From Deltaproteobacteria bacterium (GTDB lineage: Bacteria; Desulfobacterota; DSM-4660; Desulfatiglandales; B25-G16): a stretch of 32,374 bases of DNA. The position numbers were made by a program, and so were the translations under genes. How positions within the stretch are numbered: the stretch's first letter is position 1; each line of letters begins with the position of its first letter. The stretch lies in assembly GCA_020348625.1 (NCBI GenBank), contig CP070752.1, positions 410,558-442,931 on the forward strand. Reading direction: 5' to 3'. Below are positions 24,645-32,374 of this stretch, piece by piece. The notes under the pieces are model-generated. The model worked only from the letters and a program-made list of their open reading frames with translations. It was not told the origin of the DNA and searched no databases.

Positions 24645-25397
24645 CTAGATCCCAAAGTAAGCCGACTTTACGTCGGGGTTATCCATAAGCTCCTGCGAGC
24701 TGCCTTCCAAAACGGATGTTCCATTTTCGAGCACATAGCCATGGTGTATAATAGGTAAGATCGGCCTGGCGTATTGCTCGGAGATCAATATTGTGATTCC
24801 CGTTGTCTTATTGATATCTTCGATTGCACGTACAAGGACTTCCTCCATCATTGGGCTGAGCCCCAAAAGGGGCTCATCCAAGAGCAACAGCTTTGGCTGG
24901 GCCATCAAGGCCCTCCCAATGGCAAGCATTTGCTGTTCGCCACCGCTGAGAAACCCCCCTTCTCTCTTCTTCAATCCCTTTAAGGCTGGAAACATGGTAA
25001 AAACATAGTCAAGGGTCTCCTTGGCTTGTGCTCTCGTTGCCAGAATGCCGCCAATCTTCAGGTTCTCCAATACACTGCTTTCCTGAAAAATTCTTCGTCT
25101 TTCGGGGCAAAGGATGATCCCTTTTTTGGCCCTATCGCTGGTTTCAATAAAGACGATATCCACCCCGTCATAATAAATGCTTCCAAGTATCGTTATCCTC
25201 TCTCCACCCCGCATTCTCTCTTTCTTTTTTATATCTAAAATAATTCCAGAGATAGTATACATGAGTGTAGATTTCCCAGCACTGTTAGCCCCAAAGACAC
25301 CGGTAATCTCGCCCTTTTGGCATTGCAGATCAACATTATTGATGGCCAAGGCGTTTTCATAAAATACCATAAGACGACTGACTTCTAACATCGACAC
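24645..25397 (-). CDS. livF: Branched-chain-amino-acid-type ABC importer ATPase LivF
   Basis: This 250-residue ATPase has Walker A GANSAGKST (near 35-43), signature LSGGEQQ, Walker B LLLLDEP and the LivF-like PERRRIF. An insertion of roughly 15 residues (IKKKERMRGGERITILG) before the Q-loop region makes it longer than the usual 235 residues. The start is GTG at 25397, sharing one base with the livG stop (TAGTG), with GGAG 8 bp upstream. It is the last gene of livKHMGF. Confidence 0.93.
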   Translation of the reverse strand: MSMLEVSRLMVFYENALAINNVDLQCQKGEITGVFGANSAGKSTLMYTISGIILDIKKKERMRGGERITILGSIYYDGVDIVFIETSDRAKKGIILCPERRRIFQESSVLENLKIGGILATRAQAKETLDYVFTMFPALKGLKKREGGFLSGGEQQMLAIGRALMAQPKLLLLDEPLLGLSPMMEEVLVRAIEDINKTTGITILISEQYARPILPIIHHGYVLENGTSVLEGSSQELMDNPDVKSAYFGI

Positions 25398-26152
25398 TAT
25401 GACGTCTCCGTTCCGAGATAAGCCTTCCTGACCTCTCTGTTATCAATAACCTCCTGCGGGATTCCTTCAGCGATCTTTTCGCCAAAATTCATTACAATCA
25501 CCCGATCAGCCAGCCGAAAGAGTTCTCTCAACCGATGCTCAATCATCATCATCGTTATGCCCTCCAAGTGCAATCTCTCCAAGAAGGGAGTCATGGAGGT
25601 TATCTCAGACATGCTGAGCCCAGAGAGAATTTCATCGCATATGATTATGTCAGGCCTCAGTGCAATACAACGAGCGAGTTCAAGACGTTTCAGATACCCG
25701 AGCGGGAGAGAGCCCGCGGTCTTATACGGCACGCGGGCATCGCGTTCGAAACCGACCTCCTCCAACATATCTATGGCTACTGCGTCTATATCCCCAAGCT
25801 TCCAACCTCTCGTGCGTCGCACCCGAGGAGAATTCAAGGGAACAATCAGGTTTTTAAATGCGGGCAGGCTATGATAGGGCCTCATTATCTGAAACGTCCT
25901 CGTAAGCCCAAGGTTAGCGATTATATGAGGCTGTAAACCGGTGATATTCCGTGCCTTATAAAAAACTTTGCCAGAATCTGGTCGTACAAAACCGCTAATA
26001 AGGTTAACCAACGTGGTTTTACCCGAGCCGTTGGGTCCGATGACTCCGAGAATCTCTCCTTTACACAAACCAAAGCTTACTTTGGTTACAGCTTGAACCC
26101 CACCAAATGCCTTACTAACACCTTCTACCTGGAGAAGAGCTTCGTCCGCCAT
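25397..26152 (-). CDS. livG: Branched-chain-amino-acid-type ABC importer ATPase LivG
   Basis: This 251-residue ATPase has Walker A GPNGSGKTT and Walker B IIICDE. The signature is SLPLGYLKRLELAR, where LSxGQ is usual; the serine that contacts ATP is replaced by proline, as I recall in a subclade of LivG paralogues. The D-loop side reads DEILSGLS instead of DEPxAGL. LTRTFQIMRPYHSL is the typical LivG Q-loop region. The frame can start at ATG 26170, overlapping livM by 16 bp, but ATG 26152, 2 bp after the livM stop, fits the family start (MADEALLQVEGVSKAFGG) better. Confidence 0.9.
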   Translation of the reverse strand: MADEALLQVEGVSKAFGGVQAVTKVSFGLCKGEILGVIGPNGSGKTTLVNLISGFVRPDSGKVFYKARNITGLQPHIIANLGLTRTFQIMRPYHSLPAFKNLIVPLNSPRVRRTRGWKLGDIDAVAIDMLEEVGFERDARVPYKTAGSLPLGYLKRLELARCIALRPDIIICDEILSGLSMSEITSMTPFLERLHLEGITMMMIEHRLRELFRLADRVIVMNFGEKIAEGIPQEVIDNREVRKAYLGTETS

Positions 26153-26154
26153 AC

Positions 26155-27165
26155 CTATACTTTTTCCCATAGCTCGAATTGATGATATTTCCGCTGAAGG
26201 TAATTCATTAACCCTTCGGGCTTATACACCATAAAACCTATTAGTATGAAACAATAGAGGACCACCCTGAGTTGCCCAAAACCACGCAGTGCCTCCGAAA
26301 GTGGGGTTAGAATAAACGCTCCCAGCACCGGGCCCACTAAAGATCCCATTCCCCCCATGACGGTTGCAGCGATGGGCAGTATGGAGAAATCCATGGCAAG
26401 AAGTGACAAACCTAACCACCCATAAAGGTGACTCAGGTAAGCCCCACCAAAACAGCCGATTAGTGCTGCAATGAACACAGCCTTAGTCCTGTATGCTGTT
26501 ATGTTAATACCAGAGGCCTTGACCGCCTGGTCATTATCCTTTATGCCCTGGAAAATGACCCCGATATCCTCACTGACTAACCTTCTAATCCCAAATAGTG
26601 ACAGGATAACCGCCACCAGGATAAGGTACTGTTCAACCCAAATATTCGGGAAGGTTGCGAGGGCACTAATTCCTTCGGTACTGCCAAAAACACCGAGTGC
26701 CACGATAATATACACGGCAAATAAGGGAAACATAAAGCTCACGATGGCGAAGTAGATACCTCGCAGCCGGAGGCAGGGGAGTAGGATTAGGGTGCTAATC
26801 ACAGCTCCGGCCACTGAAGCAACTGGGATAGAGAGGAGTGGTGGCCAGCCATAATAGGCGTTCAAGAGCCCTGAGATGTATCCGCCAGCTCCAACAAAAA
26901 ATGCCCCTCCCAAACATACCAGGCCGACAAATTCGGCTAAGAAATCAAAGCCTAAGGCCAGCAATGCATAGATCCCAGCTGAGCACAGCACCCTTTGCCA
27001 GTACATACCCAAAACGAGGGGAAGTGTAAACAGACCCACGATCAAGACAAATCTCGGCACAATAAGATATGCCATCTCAGCCCATGAAGACAGGGCATAC
27101 AAACCCTCGGTCCGTACTTTTATGCTCCTGTCGAGCCTCTTTTTGCGCCTGTCCCGGGCGAGCAT
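26155..27165 (-). CDS. livM: Branched-chain-amino-acid-type ABC importer permease LivM
   Basis: This 336-residue inner-membrane permease has about ten hydrophobic segments and the LivM cytoplasmic loop DIGVIFQGIKDNDQAVKASGINITAYRTKAVFIAALIGCFGGAYLSHLYG, which couples to the ATPases. An N-terminal basic extension (MLARDRRKKRLDRSIKVRTEG) of about 30 residues precedes the first helix. GGMGSLVGPVLGAF near the C-terminus is a family hallmark. It starts 2 bp after livH ends. Confidence 0.94.
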   Translation of the reverse strand: MLARDRRKKRLDRSIKVRTEGLYALSSWAEMAYLIVPRFVLIVGLFTLPLVLGMYWQRVLCSAGIYALLALGFDFLAEFVGLVCLGGAFFVGAGGYISGLLNAYYGWPPLLSIPVASVAGAVISTLILLPCLRLRGIYFAIVSFMFPLFAVYIIVALGVFGSTEGISALATFPNIWVEQYLILVAVILSLFGIRRLVSEDIGVIFQGIKDNDQAVKASGINITAYRTKAVFIAALIGCFGGAYLSHLYGWLGLSLLAMDFSILPIAATVMGGMGSLVGPVLGAFILTPLSEALRGFGQLRVVLYCFILIGFMVYKPEGLMNYLQRKYHQFELWEKV

Positions 27166-27167
27166 CC

Positions 27168-28052
27168 TTAAACCCTCTCCTCAAGCTCTTTCTGTTTTCC
27201 CAAGAGTCCTGACGGCTTGAATAAGAGTATCAAGATAATGGTTCCGACCAGTACTACTGACTCCCAGACAGCCCCGAACAGGGCTGTGCTGATTTTCATG
27301 GCAAACCCGATTACAAAGGACGCCAAAACCGCGCCTGCCCAGCTTCCAAGACCTCCGATGATGCACACTGCGAGGGCATAGATCAGGACCTTGTACCCTG
27401 CCTCGGCTGTCACATTGCCGAGAGGAAGAATGATCACCGCAGCCAGGCCGGCCAGGGCCGAGCCGATAGAGAGAGATATCATCGCCGTTCGATCAGAATT
27501 TACGCCGAGCATCATGGCGGCTCGTTCATCTTGGGCAATGGCTCTCAGGGATAGGCCCGTCTTAGTGTGGTGGGTAAACAGCCACAACAATCCCACCAGT
27601 GCGATTCCTCCCCCGATAATGATGAGCCGCTGAAAGTCTACGAACACACCCCATATACTCATTTTACCTTGTATCAACGGCCGGAGAACATAGAATGGGC
27701 CAATGAAGCCCTTGAATCCACCGATACCCTGCATTCGTAGACCTTCCAATATGACTAAGCTCACCGCGAATGAGGCAATAATTTCCGATGTCGCCATGCC
27801 TCGCAGGCGTATGAGTATGAAACGATATATAATAAAACCAAGAACCGCCGCTATGAGCAGAGATAAAAGGATAGCGAGTGCGTAATTCATCTTCAGATCG
27901 TTTACGAAACTCCAGGTCAGAAACCCGACGAGCACATATATGGAGCCATGAGCAAAATTGGGTATCCTGCTGACCCCATAGACCAGGGTAAAACCGACGG
28001 CTATAAGGGCAAAGACGATGCTGTTAACCGTTCCGTATATTACTATGTCCAT
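27168..28052 (-). CDS. livH: Branched-chain-amino-acid-type ABC importer permease LivH
   Basis: This 294-residue permease begins MDIVIYGTVNSIVFALIAVGFTLVYGVSRIPNFAHG, the characteristic LivH start in which the first helix is followed by N-F-A-H-G. The coupling loop is TKTGLSLRAIAQDERAAMMLGVNSDRT, and GGLGSWAGAVLASFVIG is the family's conserved late segment. It lies 87 bp after livK; that gap holds a strong hairpin (28083-28121). Confidence 0.95.
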   Translation of the reverse strand: MDIVIYGTVNSIVFALIAVGFTLVYGVSRIPNFAHGSIYVLVGFLTWSFVNDLKMNYALAILLSLLIAAVLGFIIYRFILIRLRGMATSEIIASFAVSLVILEGLRMQGIGGFKGFIGPFYVLRPLIQGKMSIWGVFVDFQRLIIIGGGIALVGLLWLFTHHTKTGLSLRAIAQDERAAMMLGVNSDRTAMISLSIGSALAGLAAVIILPLGNVTAEAGYKVLIYALAVCIIGGLGSWAGAVLASFVIGFAMKISTALFGAVWESVVLVGTIILILLFKPSGLLGKQKELEERV

Positions 28053-28082
28053 ACTCTCTTTTGCTTACACATTTGAAATTAA

Positions 28083-28121
28083 GGCAAGCCCCTCAGCCAC
28101 AATCATGCCGAGAGACTTGCC
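28083..28121 (-). promoter_or_regulatory. livK-livH intercistronic hairpin
   Basis: In the minus-strand transcript GGCAAGUCUCUCGGC and GCUGAGGGGCUUGCC form a 15-bp stem with a 9-nt loop, including three G-U pairs. On the plus strand the same three pairs would be A-C mismatches, so the structure is suited to the liv mRNA only. UUAAUUUC follows. It may stabilise the livK mRNA or partly stop transcription, giving more binding protein than permease. Confidence 0.65.
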
Positions 28122-28139
28122 TGGTATCTTTGCCCGATA

Positions 28140-29417
28140 TCACTTCAGCCATGGAGGCATTTGTATGCTCCCGGTTGCAGCTACCTCAGGGAAGATCTGT
28201 ACCCTCTCGCCATTCTGCCACTGCACCCAGCAGCCCAATACGCTTGCCTTTGGATCATAACCGTAAATAATCTGATGATTCTGGTCGAACCTGATCGTCC
28301 CGCGAACCGCGGGCAGATTGGTCTTTTCAAGTGCCGCTATCAGGGGGTCCTTTTTAAGGGTCCCCGCTCTCTCAATGGCATCTTTCAATACATACAGTGC
28401 CTCATAGGCACTTACGCACCCGGTGCTCCGTGGTGGCACATTCCACCGTTTCTCGAAGCTATTGTAGAACTCCATGGTCTGGGGCATGATATTGTTGGGG
28501 ACATTGCCAGTCTCCGAGAGGGTAACCACTGTGTAAGCACCCTTGCCATCGGTGGCTTTCCAGAAACCCGGATCCTCGGCTGCTCCAATGAAACCGAGGG
28601 GCAGTGCCGGCACCTCCATATCAGACCACTGCTTCAAGAGGATCGAAGTTTCCGGTGAGTAAGCCCACATAAAGAGAACCTGTGCCCCCGATTTCTTGCA
28701 CTCGCTCAGCGCCACCGAGTAGTCAGTGGTACCAATGGGATGCTTATCTCTGCCCACGATTTCCCATCCCCCCTTGACAGCGAGTTCCTCCACAATTCCA
28801 GCAGCCTTGCGGCACATCAAACTGTCGTCTATGGAAACGAACATCTTGTTGAACCCGAACTTCCCTTTGATTTGATTCAGCAGATCAACTCCTTCTTTTA
28901 TATACGATTTAACGCTGCCGCTTGCCCTGAAAGAATACTTATACTTTTTGAGGTCGCTGCCTACCTTCTGATCCCAGCTGGGTGTATAACAACCAATGGA
29001 CACGATGTCTACAACCTTATACCGGGCATACAGATCCATAGCCGCCATCCCACACTCAGACATACACGGACCACCAACGATAACATCGGATTTCTTCTGT
29101 AGAATCAATTTCTCTATTGCCAGTAGGACTTCACTGGTAGGCACACCGGGCTCCTCGTCACGGGTATCGATAATTTCCAGCTTGAGAGGGCTCATTACAC
29201 CGGCTATGTTTACCCCACCTGCAGCATTGATCTCCTCTGCAGCCAGGATCATGCCGCGCTCGCCATTCTGACCATAGGCACTGGCTCGTGGAACCGGTGC
29301 TCCTACGATTATGGGTTTATCTTTCTTTGCCGCCTCGGCCTTGATCACCCCAAAAGTCCCTATCAGCAATATGGAAACGATTAGGGCGATGGTGATACGA
29401 AGAACTTTGTTAGTCAT
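28140..29417 (-). CDS. livK: Branched-chain-amino-acid-type ABC importer substrate-binding protein LivK
   Basis: This 425-residue periplasmic protein has a signal peptide (about 1-29, MTNKVLRITIALIVSILLIGTFGVIKAEA) and a type-I periplasmic-binding fold (Peripla_BP_6) with IIVGAPVPRASAYGQNGERGMILAAEEINAAGGVNIAG at the start and the ligand-contacting IVGGPCMSECGMAAMDLY. Ligands of this family range from leucine to aromatic acids and urea. AAGGAGGGTACT precedes the ATG. It is the first gene of livKHMGF and is expected to be the most expressed. Confidence 0.94.
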   Translation of the reverse strand: MTNKVLRITIALIVSILLIGTFGVIKAEAAKKDKPIIVGAPVPRASAYGQNGERGMILAAEEINAAGGVNIAGVMSPLKLEIIDTRDEEPGVPTSEVLLAIEKLILQKKSDVIVGGPCMSECGMAAMDLYARYKVVDIVSIGCYTPSWDQKVGSDLKKYKYSFRASGSVKSYIKEGVDLLNQIKGKFGFNKMFVSIDDSLMCRKAAGIVEELAVKGGWEIVGRDKHPIGTTDYSVALSECKKSGAQVLFMWAYSPETSILLKQWSDMEVPALPLGFIGAAEDPGFWKATDGKGAYTVVTLSETGNVPNNIMPQTMEFYNSFEKRWNVPPRSTGCVSAYEALYVLKDAIERAGTLKKDPLIAALEKTNLPAVRGTIRFDQNHQIIYGYDPKASVLGCWVQWQNGERVQIFPEVAATGSIQMPPWLK

Positions 29418-30315
29418 AGTACCCTCCTTATTTTTAGGATGTGGTTAATAAAGAACAAAGCTTGTCTCTGGCCCGACTAAAGCCCGCCTTTACTAGGCTG
29501 ACTCCCAGTATCCGGTGGCAGATGAACTGTGCTGATTTTTCCAGGATCATGCTCCGGCGTCGGCAGAACAGCAGGCGCTTAGGCCCTCACTCAGGCGGCG
29601 GTCGGTTTCCGAAGGTTGCGCCCTGCAAACCCCTTCAGTCACACAATCCTGCGGCAAGAGGCCGCCCCATTCTGCTGAACTGATCACCACCGCCAATCAG
29701 GCGTGCTTCACCGCAATCATTCAAAATATGACCCAGAAAACAAAGAAACGAACCTGCAGTTTTTGCTGAAACATCTCCATTCGGTAAAGCCGGTATTGCC
29801 GCACTTCTTCCGGCCATTCAGGCCCTAGGGCCCCTGCCCTGTACCTTGAAGGGTCATGCTCCATTTTAGCCTAGAAAAAAATCCTCTCTTCTTCTCTTCA
29901 GGCAACCGTTTGCATGAGGAGAGAGCCTTGCAACCGCTGTTGTGTGGAAGTTCGTATTTCGCAGGTAGGAATTCTTTTGGCTCCATCAGGGTATGAGGTC
30001 TAGCCATGAGCGTGAACATGGTGAGAACGTAACTGGAATACTGAATACCCTCTCTTAGCTTCAGGTAGCTTACGGGAAAATCAGCTGGTGTGTCAAGGGA
30101 AAAAGACTTTGAATTCGGTTGTTCGATCTGATCCGGGCATGATACTCCTATCGCTTCAGGCCTTGAATCTTTCCTTAAACACCTACCATCAAGGGCAACC
30201 CCCGGGCAGGAGTTCCTAAAGAATTCCAAAAGGCTTACCGATAAAATCATATGGATTATTGCAGGTTCTCCCCGTTCATACGGCTTAAAAACCGCCATTT
30301 AAGGAGACCCTAAGA
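29418..30315. other. Long non-coding stretch upstream of livK and the lipoprotein gene
   Basis: Nearly 900 bp with no gene that I can support. A 157-codon frame on the minus strand (29825-30298) has a low-complexity, cysteine- and proline-scattered sequence, no family-like motif and no clear ribosome-binding site. A fragment read on the minus strand near 29740-29820 (PEWPEEVRQYRLYRMEMFQQ) looks protein-like but is soon broken by stops, so a decayed gene is possible. TAAAG-GCGGG-CTTTA near 29485 is a small palindrome that could be an operator for livK. Confidence 0.4.
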
Positions 30316-30540
30316 ATGAAGCACTTCTATTGGCATCGGCTTTCCACGGCGTTTATACTCGGTTTGGTGACTCTCAGTGTAATTTGGGGATGCGATAGCG
30401 GCGAAAAGGCAATAGATGAGATTACCGGGAACCGGGCTGTCAAGCAATACCATAAATCCAAAAAGGATATCGAAAAGATAGCAGACCGACAGGCGGAACG
30501 GTATAAGGACATCCCCGACGATGACAAAGAGGGCAATTAA
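30316..30540 (+). CDS. Small lipoprotein, unknown function
   Basis: This 74-residue protein has a type-II signal peptide (MKHFYWHRLSTAFILGLVTLSVIWGC) with the lipobox V-I-W-G-C, so the mature protein would start at C26 and be lipid-anchored. The remaining 49 residues are highly charged (AVKQYHKSKKDIEKIADRQAERYKDIPDDDKEGN) and likely one long helix. AAGGAG lies 8 bp before the ATG. It precedes a second lipoprotein gene by 180 bp. Function unknown. Confidence 0.75.
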   Translation: MKHFYWHRLSTAFILGLVTLSVIWGCDSGEKAIDEITGNRAVKQYHKSKKDIEKIADRQAERYKDIPDDDKEGN

Positions 30541-30721
30541 CGACTCGTGTAGGTCGCTCGTCATACGTATCCCTTGACGTTTGGCTTGCTCTAGCTTATG
30601 CTTGTATCGAATAAGAAGATGCGCTTGACAAAATGGTAGTTAGGAAGAGCACTGGTAACTCTCGGCGCATGAGCCTCTGTTACGAAACCGTGCCATCTGA
30701 GAACAGTGGGGAGGAGAGAGC

Positions 30722-31123
30722 ATGGATTACAAACGGTTGCTGCTTTTGCCAGTACTGGGATTGAGTCTGTTAGTTAACTCCGGGTGTCCGCCAGTCATAG
30801 TGGGGGCTGCTGCAGGTGTTGGAGTAGGTGCAGGCACCGTTGCCTATGTGGGCGGAGAATTAAAATCGACCGAAAACGTTTCTCTAGATAAGGCTTGGGG
30901 CGCCAGCCAAGCAGCAATGGGTGATCTGGGATTTGCCATCACGGAAAGACGCAAGGACGTCTTCAATGCCGAGCTCAATGCACGGGGTGTGGAGGTTAAG
31001 AAAATCAGGATCGCGCTGAAGAAAATTTCGGATAACAGCACAGAACTCAGGATCCGCGTCGGCGTATTTGGTGATGAAGCGAAGTCGCGGCATATACTTC
31101 AAACGATAAAGAAGCGCCTCTAA
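30722..31123 (+). CDS. DUF3568-type lipoprotein
   Basis: This 133-residue protein has a lipoprotein signal (MDYKRLLLLPVLGLSLLVNSGC), then the glycine/valine-rich segment PPVIVGAAAGVGVGAGTVAYVGGELKST and a compact alpha/beta domain with SLDKAWGASQAAMGDLGFAITERRKD and TELRIRVGVFGDEAKSRHILQTIKKRL. This matches DUF3568 proteins of deltaproteobacteria, which are uncharacterised and presumed outer-membrane-associated. GGGGAGGAGAG precedes the ATG. It lies between another lipoprotein gene and the pseudokinase gene. Confidence 0.82.
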   Translation: MDYKRLLLLPVLGLSLLVNSGCPPVIVGAAAGVGVGAGTVAYVGGELKSTENVSLDKAWGASQAAMGDLGFAITERRKDVFNAELNARGVEVKKIRIALKKISDNSTELRIRVGVFGDEAKSRHILQTIKKRL

Positions 31124-31264
31124 AATCGAGCTCAAGGACATAGGTTGCTCCTTTCTTAGGAGCGTAAAGGAACAGGAAACCAGTAAGTCAGAAACGCAGT
31201 TTCCCCCTAGCCTGAAAGTAGGGATATACGAGGATCTACCATAAGGAAGGGGCACAAAAGCACC

Positions 31265-32107
31265 ATGGAAGACAGACACACAATCGGAAGGTATGAGATC
31301 CTTGATAGAATACTCGTGGAACCCGGCCAGGATAGGGTCACGACCATTTATCGGGGAAAAGACCCTGAAACCGATACCTCTGCGGCCATAAAGACAATTA
31401 GTTTCTCTGAGGGATGCGGGCAAGAGAAGGTTCAAGAGACTAAGGATAAGTTACAAAGAGAGGCCGCCTTAACAAAGCGTCTGGCGCATCCTGGGATTAT
31501 GGCCATATACGAGGCAGGAGAAGATGGTGCTCTCACGTATGTGGCCACGGAACTGGTGGAAGGGGAAATTCTAGAGATATATTGCAATAAAGCATCACTG
31601 CTCCCTTTGAAAACAGTTCTCGCTGTCGTAGCTCAAACAGCAGATGTACTGCACCATACCCATGAAAACGGCCTGGTTCACCGTAACATCAAACCAGCAA
31701 ATATTATGCTCTTGGAAGATGGCACCGTGAAGGTAGCAGGTTTTGGCATAGCAAAGTCAGTAGACGATAAACAAACTACAAAAAAAGCGCTCCTTGGAAC
31801 ACCAAACTACATGTCACCTGAGCAGGCCATGGGCCTTGAGATAGATGGTCGTTCGGATATCTTCTCATTAGGTGTAGTCTTTTTCAGGCTTCTCACCGGA
31901 GAACTGCCCTTCACGGGTAATACACTCAAGGACCTCCTTTATAATATCGCGCGATCAAGACACCCCTCGGTGAACGCTATTGATCCAAACATCCCCTCTG
32001 GTGTTGAAAACATAGTCGACAGGTCTTTGGCTAAGCGAGTTGACAAGCGATATCAGAGTGCCAGCCAGATGTCTCAAGACATACGAATTCTAGAGAAGGA
32101 AATCTGA
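31265..32107 (+). CDS. Serine/threonine-kinase-fold protein, predicted pseudokinase
   Basis: This 280-residue protein has a Hanks-type kinase fold without extra domains or a membrane anchor. Retained are the ATP-anchoring lysine (AAIK, K43), the helix-C glutamate (E67), SPEQ (184-187), the helix-F aspartate (D198) and K143 and N146 of the catalytic loop. Lost are the glycine-rich loop, where LVEPGQDRVTTIY stands, the catalytic aspartate (HRN instead of HRD, N141), and the metal-binding aspartate of DFG (GFG, G159). Both missing aspartates are each one base away from the normal codon. It is therefore probably not a phosphotransferase and may act as a scaffold or sensor. AAGGAAGGGG lies about 12 bp before the ATG. 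Confidence 0.9.
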   Translation: MEDRHTIGRYEILDRILVEPGQDRVTTIYRGKDPETDTSAAIKTISFSEGCGQEKVQETKDKLQREAALTKRLAHPGIMAIYEAGEDGALTYVATELVEGEILEIYCNKASLLPLKTVLAVVAQTADVLHHTHENGLVHRNIKPANIMLLEDGTVKVAGFGIAKSVDDKQTTKKALLGTPNYMSPEQAMGLEIDGRSDIFSLGVVFFRLLTGELPFTGNTLKDLLYNIARSRHPSVNAIDPNIPSGVENIVDRSLAKRVDKRYQSASQMSQDIRILEKEI

Positions 32108-32374
32108 ATTTCAGTCATTCCTGTATCTGCGCTCCCTCTTCCTTTTCATTAAGAAACGAAATCAATCTCCTAACACCAAAAAGCAGGGTTAATACTGCCC
32201 CTGCTTTTCTGCTGGTGAAATGATCGGTGATGCTTAAGATATGGAAATCATATATGAAAAATCCTGAAAAATCTTAGATTACGTTTCAATAGCAGAAACA
32301 TGCAATTTGTGGCGAAACGCTAGGCCTACAATATATTGTGCAGTCAGAGGCGTCTAACCTTCAGGCAACCCGGC
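32108..32374. other. Trailing region to the window edge
   Basis: No gene is visible in the last 267 bp apart from the terminator at 32179-32208. The sequence is AT-rich after that. Confidence 0.4.
32179..32208 (+). terminator. Intrinsic terminator after the pseudokinase gene
   Basis: AAAAGCAGGG (32179-32188) and CCCTGCTTTT (32199-32208) form a perfect 10-bp stem with a 10-nt loop and end in a short T-run. It lies 71 bp after the stop and would also work for transcripts arriving from the right. Confidence 0.75.

Noticed and set aside
29825..30298. 157-codon frame on the minus strand upstream of livK
   Set aside because: No family-like motif, no convincing ribosome-binding site, and a composition like random sequence. 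Kept only as part of the gene-free stretch.
1..32374. tRNA, rRNA and CRISPR arrays
   Set aside because: No tRNA-like T-arm with matching acceptor stem, no rRNA core and no regularly spaced repeats were found by reading.

Overview
The window most resembles the chromosome of a strictly anaerobic, Desulfobacterota/deltaproteobacterium-like organism, probably a sulfate reducer or a syntrophic or aromatic-acid degrader. This is inferred from gene content: a glycolate-oxidase-type flavoprotein with a CCG-domain iron-sulfur partner, parts of an aldehyde-ferredoxin-oxidoreductase-type electron-transfer set, tandem universal stress proteins, a stand-alone RRM protein, a DUF151 nuclease-like protein, a DUF3568-type lipoprotein and a complete Liv-type ABC importer beside an acyl-CoA synthetase. 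No rRNA, tRNA or CRISPR array was seen. Protein assignments come from reading motifs and were not checked against databases.

Layout. (1) Positions 1-5686, minus strand: a redox operon in the order FAD-linked hydroxyacid dehydrogenase, CCG iron-sulfur protein, DRE-TIM (isopropylmalate/homocitrate synthase-like) enzyme, FAD/NAD disulfide-reductase-like protein, and a polyferredoxin cut by the window edge. A good sigma70-type promoter lies about 220 bp upstream. (2) 5687-14875: a mixed core region with a small membrane protein, a HtrA protease divergent from a mini-MerR regulator, an unknown protein, a metallo-beta-lactamase-fold hydrolase, a B12-binding radical SAM enzyme, a two-domain universal stress protein, a TrmO-like protein and the rRNA methyltransferase RlmH. 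(3) 14944-15161: a highly structured 200-nt element without an ORF, possibly a stand-alone HEARO/IscB-omegaRNA-like element. It lies inside what would have been a perfect 20-bp palindrome. (4) 15236-18315: a single-domain universal stress protein divergent from an MFS carrier, then a cysteine-rich membrane protein and an NTF2-like protein. (5) 18316-22958: gene-poor DNA holding a DUF151 protein, an RRM protein, a tiny zinc-finger protein, an isoprenylcysteine-methyltransferase-like membrane protein, a probable IS200/IS605 tnpB-end relic and an inverted 14-nt-period repeat. (6) 22959-29417: an AMP-forming acyl-CoA synthetase convergent with livKHMGF. (7) 29418-32374: two small lipoproteins and a predicted pseudokinase followed by a clear terminator.

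How it fits together. The Liv-type importer and the acyl-CoA synthetase together suggest uptake of a carboxylic or amino acid substrate and its activation to a CoA thioester. The left operon suggests oxidation of a 2-hydroxyacid and an aldehyde, with a C-C bond-forming or bond-cleaving DRE-TIM enzyme between the two redox modules. The exact substrates cannot be read from the sequence. The least expected items are the structured RNA-like element in a split palindrome, the kinase homologue that has lost both catalytic aspartates, the cysteine-rich membrane protein, and a 15-bp hairpin between livK and livH whose G-U pairs form only in the liv transcript.
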